From the NCBI RefSeq assembly GCF_041361345.1, contig NZ_JBGKAD010000003.1, forward strand, positions 124,001 through 188,000: a stretch of DNA of 64,000 nt, written 5' to 3'. The position numbers and the translations under genes were made by a program. This document shows positions 62,628-64,000 of the stretch, piece by piece. Position 1 is the first letter of the stretch. Every line of letters begins with the position of its first letter. Origin of the DNA: Halobaculum sp. MBLA0147. Its GTDB lineage: Archaea > Halobacteriota > Halobacteria > Halobacteriales > Haloferacaceae. The notes below the pieces were generated by a model. That model saw only the letters and a program-made list of their open reading frames with translations. It had not been told where the DNA came from and did no database searches.

Positions 62628-64000
62628 AGGTGGTCCTCCGTCAGGGCGAACTCGTCGTTCGCGCCGCCGCCGGCGACCATCGGGAACACCTTCTCCTCGG
62701 GGTCGACGTGACAGTCCACGACCGCCGGCCCGTCCGTGTCGAGCGCGGCCCGCACCGTCTCGGCGGTGCCGTCGTACTCCGTCAGTCGGACCCCCTCGGC
62801 GCCGAACGCCTCCGCGAGCGCGGCGAAGTCCGGCACCCACGGGTACTCCGAGGCCATCCGGCGACCCTCGTAGAAGCCGTCCTGCCACTGGCGGACCATC
62901 CCGACCGCCTCGTTGTTGAGCACGAAGACGGTGAGATCGAGCCCCTCGCGCACCGCGACCGACAGCTCCTGACACGTCATCAGGAACGAGCCGTCGCCGT
63001 CGAAACACACCACCTCGCGGTCCGGCGCGGCCGTCGCCGCCCCGACGGCGGCCGGGAGCCCGTACCCCATCGTCCCGAGCCCGTGCGAGGAGACGAACGT
63101 GCGCGGCTCGCGGAACGTCCAGTACTGGGCCGCCCACATCTGGTGTTGCCCGACGCCGGTGGTGACGATGGTGTCCTCGGGGGTCGCCTCGTCGACCGCC
63201 TCCACGACGAACTGCGGTTTGATCGCCTCGTCCGGCGGTGCGGCGTAGGTCAGCGGGTACTGTTCGCGCCACTCGGCACACCGCTCGCGCCACCCCTCGG
63301 TGTCCGGCGACGCCGGGAGTGCGTCCGCGACCCGCGACAGCACGCGCGCGGCGTCCCCGACCAGCGGGTAGTCGGCGTGGACGTTCTTCGAGATCTCCGC
63401 CGGGTCCACGTCGACGTGGACCACCTCGGCGTCGGGCGCGAAGGTGGACACGTCACCCGTCAGTCGGTCGTCGAACCGCGTCCCGACCGCGAACAGCAGG
63501 TCACAGTGCGTGATCGCGGCGTTCGCGTACCCGGTGCCGTGCATCCCGGCCCACGAGAGACACAACTCGTCGTCCTCCGGGAACGCGCCGATCCCTGGCA
63601 TCGTCGTCACGACCGGGACCTCGTGGGTCCGCGCCAGCTCGCGGAACTGCGCCGTCGCCTCGCCCGCGATCACCCCGCCGCCGGCGAGCAACAGCGGTCG
63701 CTCGGCGTCCGCCAGCGCCCGCGCGGCGCGCTCGACCGCCGGGTCCGGCGGACTCGGGAGTCCCTCCGACTCCGGCGACCGCGTGGGGCCGTCGGGGGTC
63801 GCGTCTGGGGAGGTCGAGTCGTCGTCCACGGTCGGCGACTCGGTGGTCTCCGCCTGCGTGACGTTCTTCGGGAGGTCGACCAGCGTCGGTCCCTGTCGCC
63901 CCGCGGCCGCCAGCGACACCGCCTCGTCGACGGTGTCACCGACTGCGTCGGGGTCCGTGGCCATGTAGTTCGCCTTCGTCACCGGCGTCGTGACGCCGAC
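62624..64000 (-). CDS. ilvB: acetolactate synthase large subunit, C-terminal part (cut by window edge)
   Basis: 458 residues visible; roughly 150 N-terminal residues lie beyond the right end. Thiamine-diphosphate fold: [23 protein letters not shown], core GMHGTGYAN; the PPi/Mg motif [17 protein letters not shown]...VFVLNN; and [18 protein letters not shown]. First step of branched-chain synthesis, condensing pyruvate units. A Ser/Pro/Thr/Asp insert of about 40 residues (after [10 protein letters not shown]) separates the first and middle domains. First visible gene of the ilvBNC-leuCDB run. Confidence 0.95.
   Translation of the reverse strand, partial: VGVTTPVTKANYMATDPDAVGDTVDEAVSLAAAGRQGPTLVDLPKNVTQAETTESPTVDDDSTSPDATPDGPTRSPESEGLPSPPDPAVERAARALADAERPLLLAGGGVIAGEATAQFRELARTHEVPVVTTMPGIGAFPEDDELCLSWAGMHGTGYANAAITHCDLLFAVGTRFDDRLTGDVSTFAPDAEVVHVDVDPAEISKNVHADYPLVGDAARVLSRVADALPASPDTEGWRERCAEWREQYPLTYAAPPDEAIKPQFVVEAVDEATPEDTIVTTGVGQHQMWAAQYWTFREPRTFVSSHGLGTMGYGLPAAVGAATAAPDREVVCFDGDGSFLMTCQELSVAVREGLDLTVFVLNNEAVGMVRQWQDGFYEGRRMASEYPWVPDFAALAEAFGAEGVRLTEYDGTAETVRAALDTDGPAVVDCHVDPEEKVFPMVAGGGANDEFALTEDHL

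Noticed and set aside
1-64000. tRNA, rRNA, riboswitch or replication-origin repeats
   Set aside because: Scanning by eye found no tRNA T-loop consensus, no rRNA core sequence, no Cdc6/Orc gene and no origin-recognition-box cluster.

Overview
The window reads as the chromosome of an extremely halophilic archaeon (class Halobacteria). The evidence is very high GC with strong G/C preference at third codon positions, strongly acidic proteins, many GTG starts, 4-bp ATGA/GTGA gene overlaps, twin-arginine lipoprotein signals, a sensory rhodopsin II with its transducer, and arginine synthesis on the LysW carrier protein. I saw no rRNA, tRNA, CRISPR array or intact insertion sequence. Both ends cut genes: a sensory rhodopsin II gene on the left and ilvB on the right.

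Layout. 1-2.0 kb: phototaxis pair (sop2 partial, htr2). 2.2-9.0 kb: mixed single genes (zinc alcohol dehydrogenase, small membrane protein, two VapBC-type loci of which one toxin is broken, lipoprotein, short-chain dehydrogenase, MFS transporter, DoxX-like membrane protein). 9.1-14.9 kb: a flavin-dependent monooxygenase diverging from a four-gene PotABCD-type ABC importer. 15-24.7 kb: a second chemoreceptor, a MATE exporter, an MFS transporter behind a 22-bp palindrome, a membrane protein, a zinc-finger HTH regulator and a free-standing cytochrome b C-terminal-type subunit. 24.7-34.1 kb: an orphan peptide-type permease pair, a DUF4112 membrane protein, a ribbon-helix-helix/PIN pair, an antitoxin with a truncated MazF, an MFS transporter and a HEAT-repeat protein.

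34.2-40.4 kb is an iron-uptake regulon. It has a FecCD permease, an ATPase, two paralogous Tat lipoprotein binding proteins and a flavoprotein. All three transcription units start four bases after the same TTTAGG-N4-CCTAAA operator. The first unit begins with a previously hidden 49-codon Cys/His-containing ORF that abuts the permease. 40.4-42.3 kb holds another PIN toxin/antitoxin pair and two very small genes, one a 47-residue zinc ribbon whose start codon lies in a hairpin.

42.5-52.9 kb is a complete LysW-dependent arginine cluster (argG, argH, lysW, argX, argC, argB, argD, argE, argF) whose members mostly overlap by 4 bp. 53.3-55 kb has a TbsP-like regulator and a lone archaellin-like gene. 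55.2-64 kb on the minus strand is the branched-chain amino acid block, transcribed ilvB-ilvN-ilvC-leuC-leuD-leuB-ilvD.

Two themes cut across the window. Five toxin-antitoxin loci lie within 38 kb, and two of them keep the antitoxin but have lost most of the toxin. Many otherwise conserved enzymes carry long Asp/Thr/Gly/Ala low-complexity insertions or tails. All functional names rest on motif recognition by eye; no database search was run.
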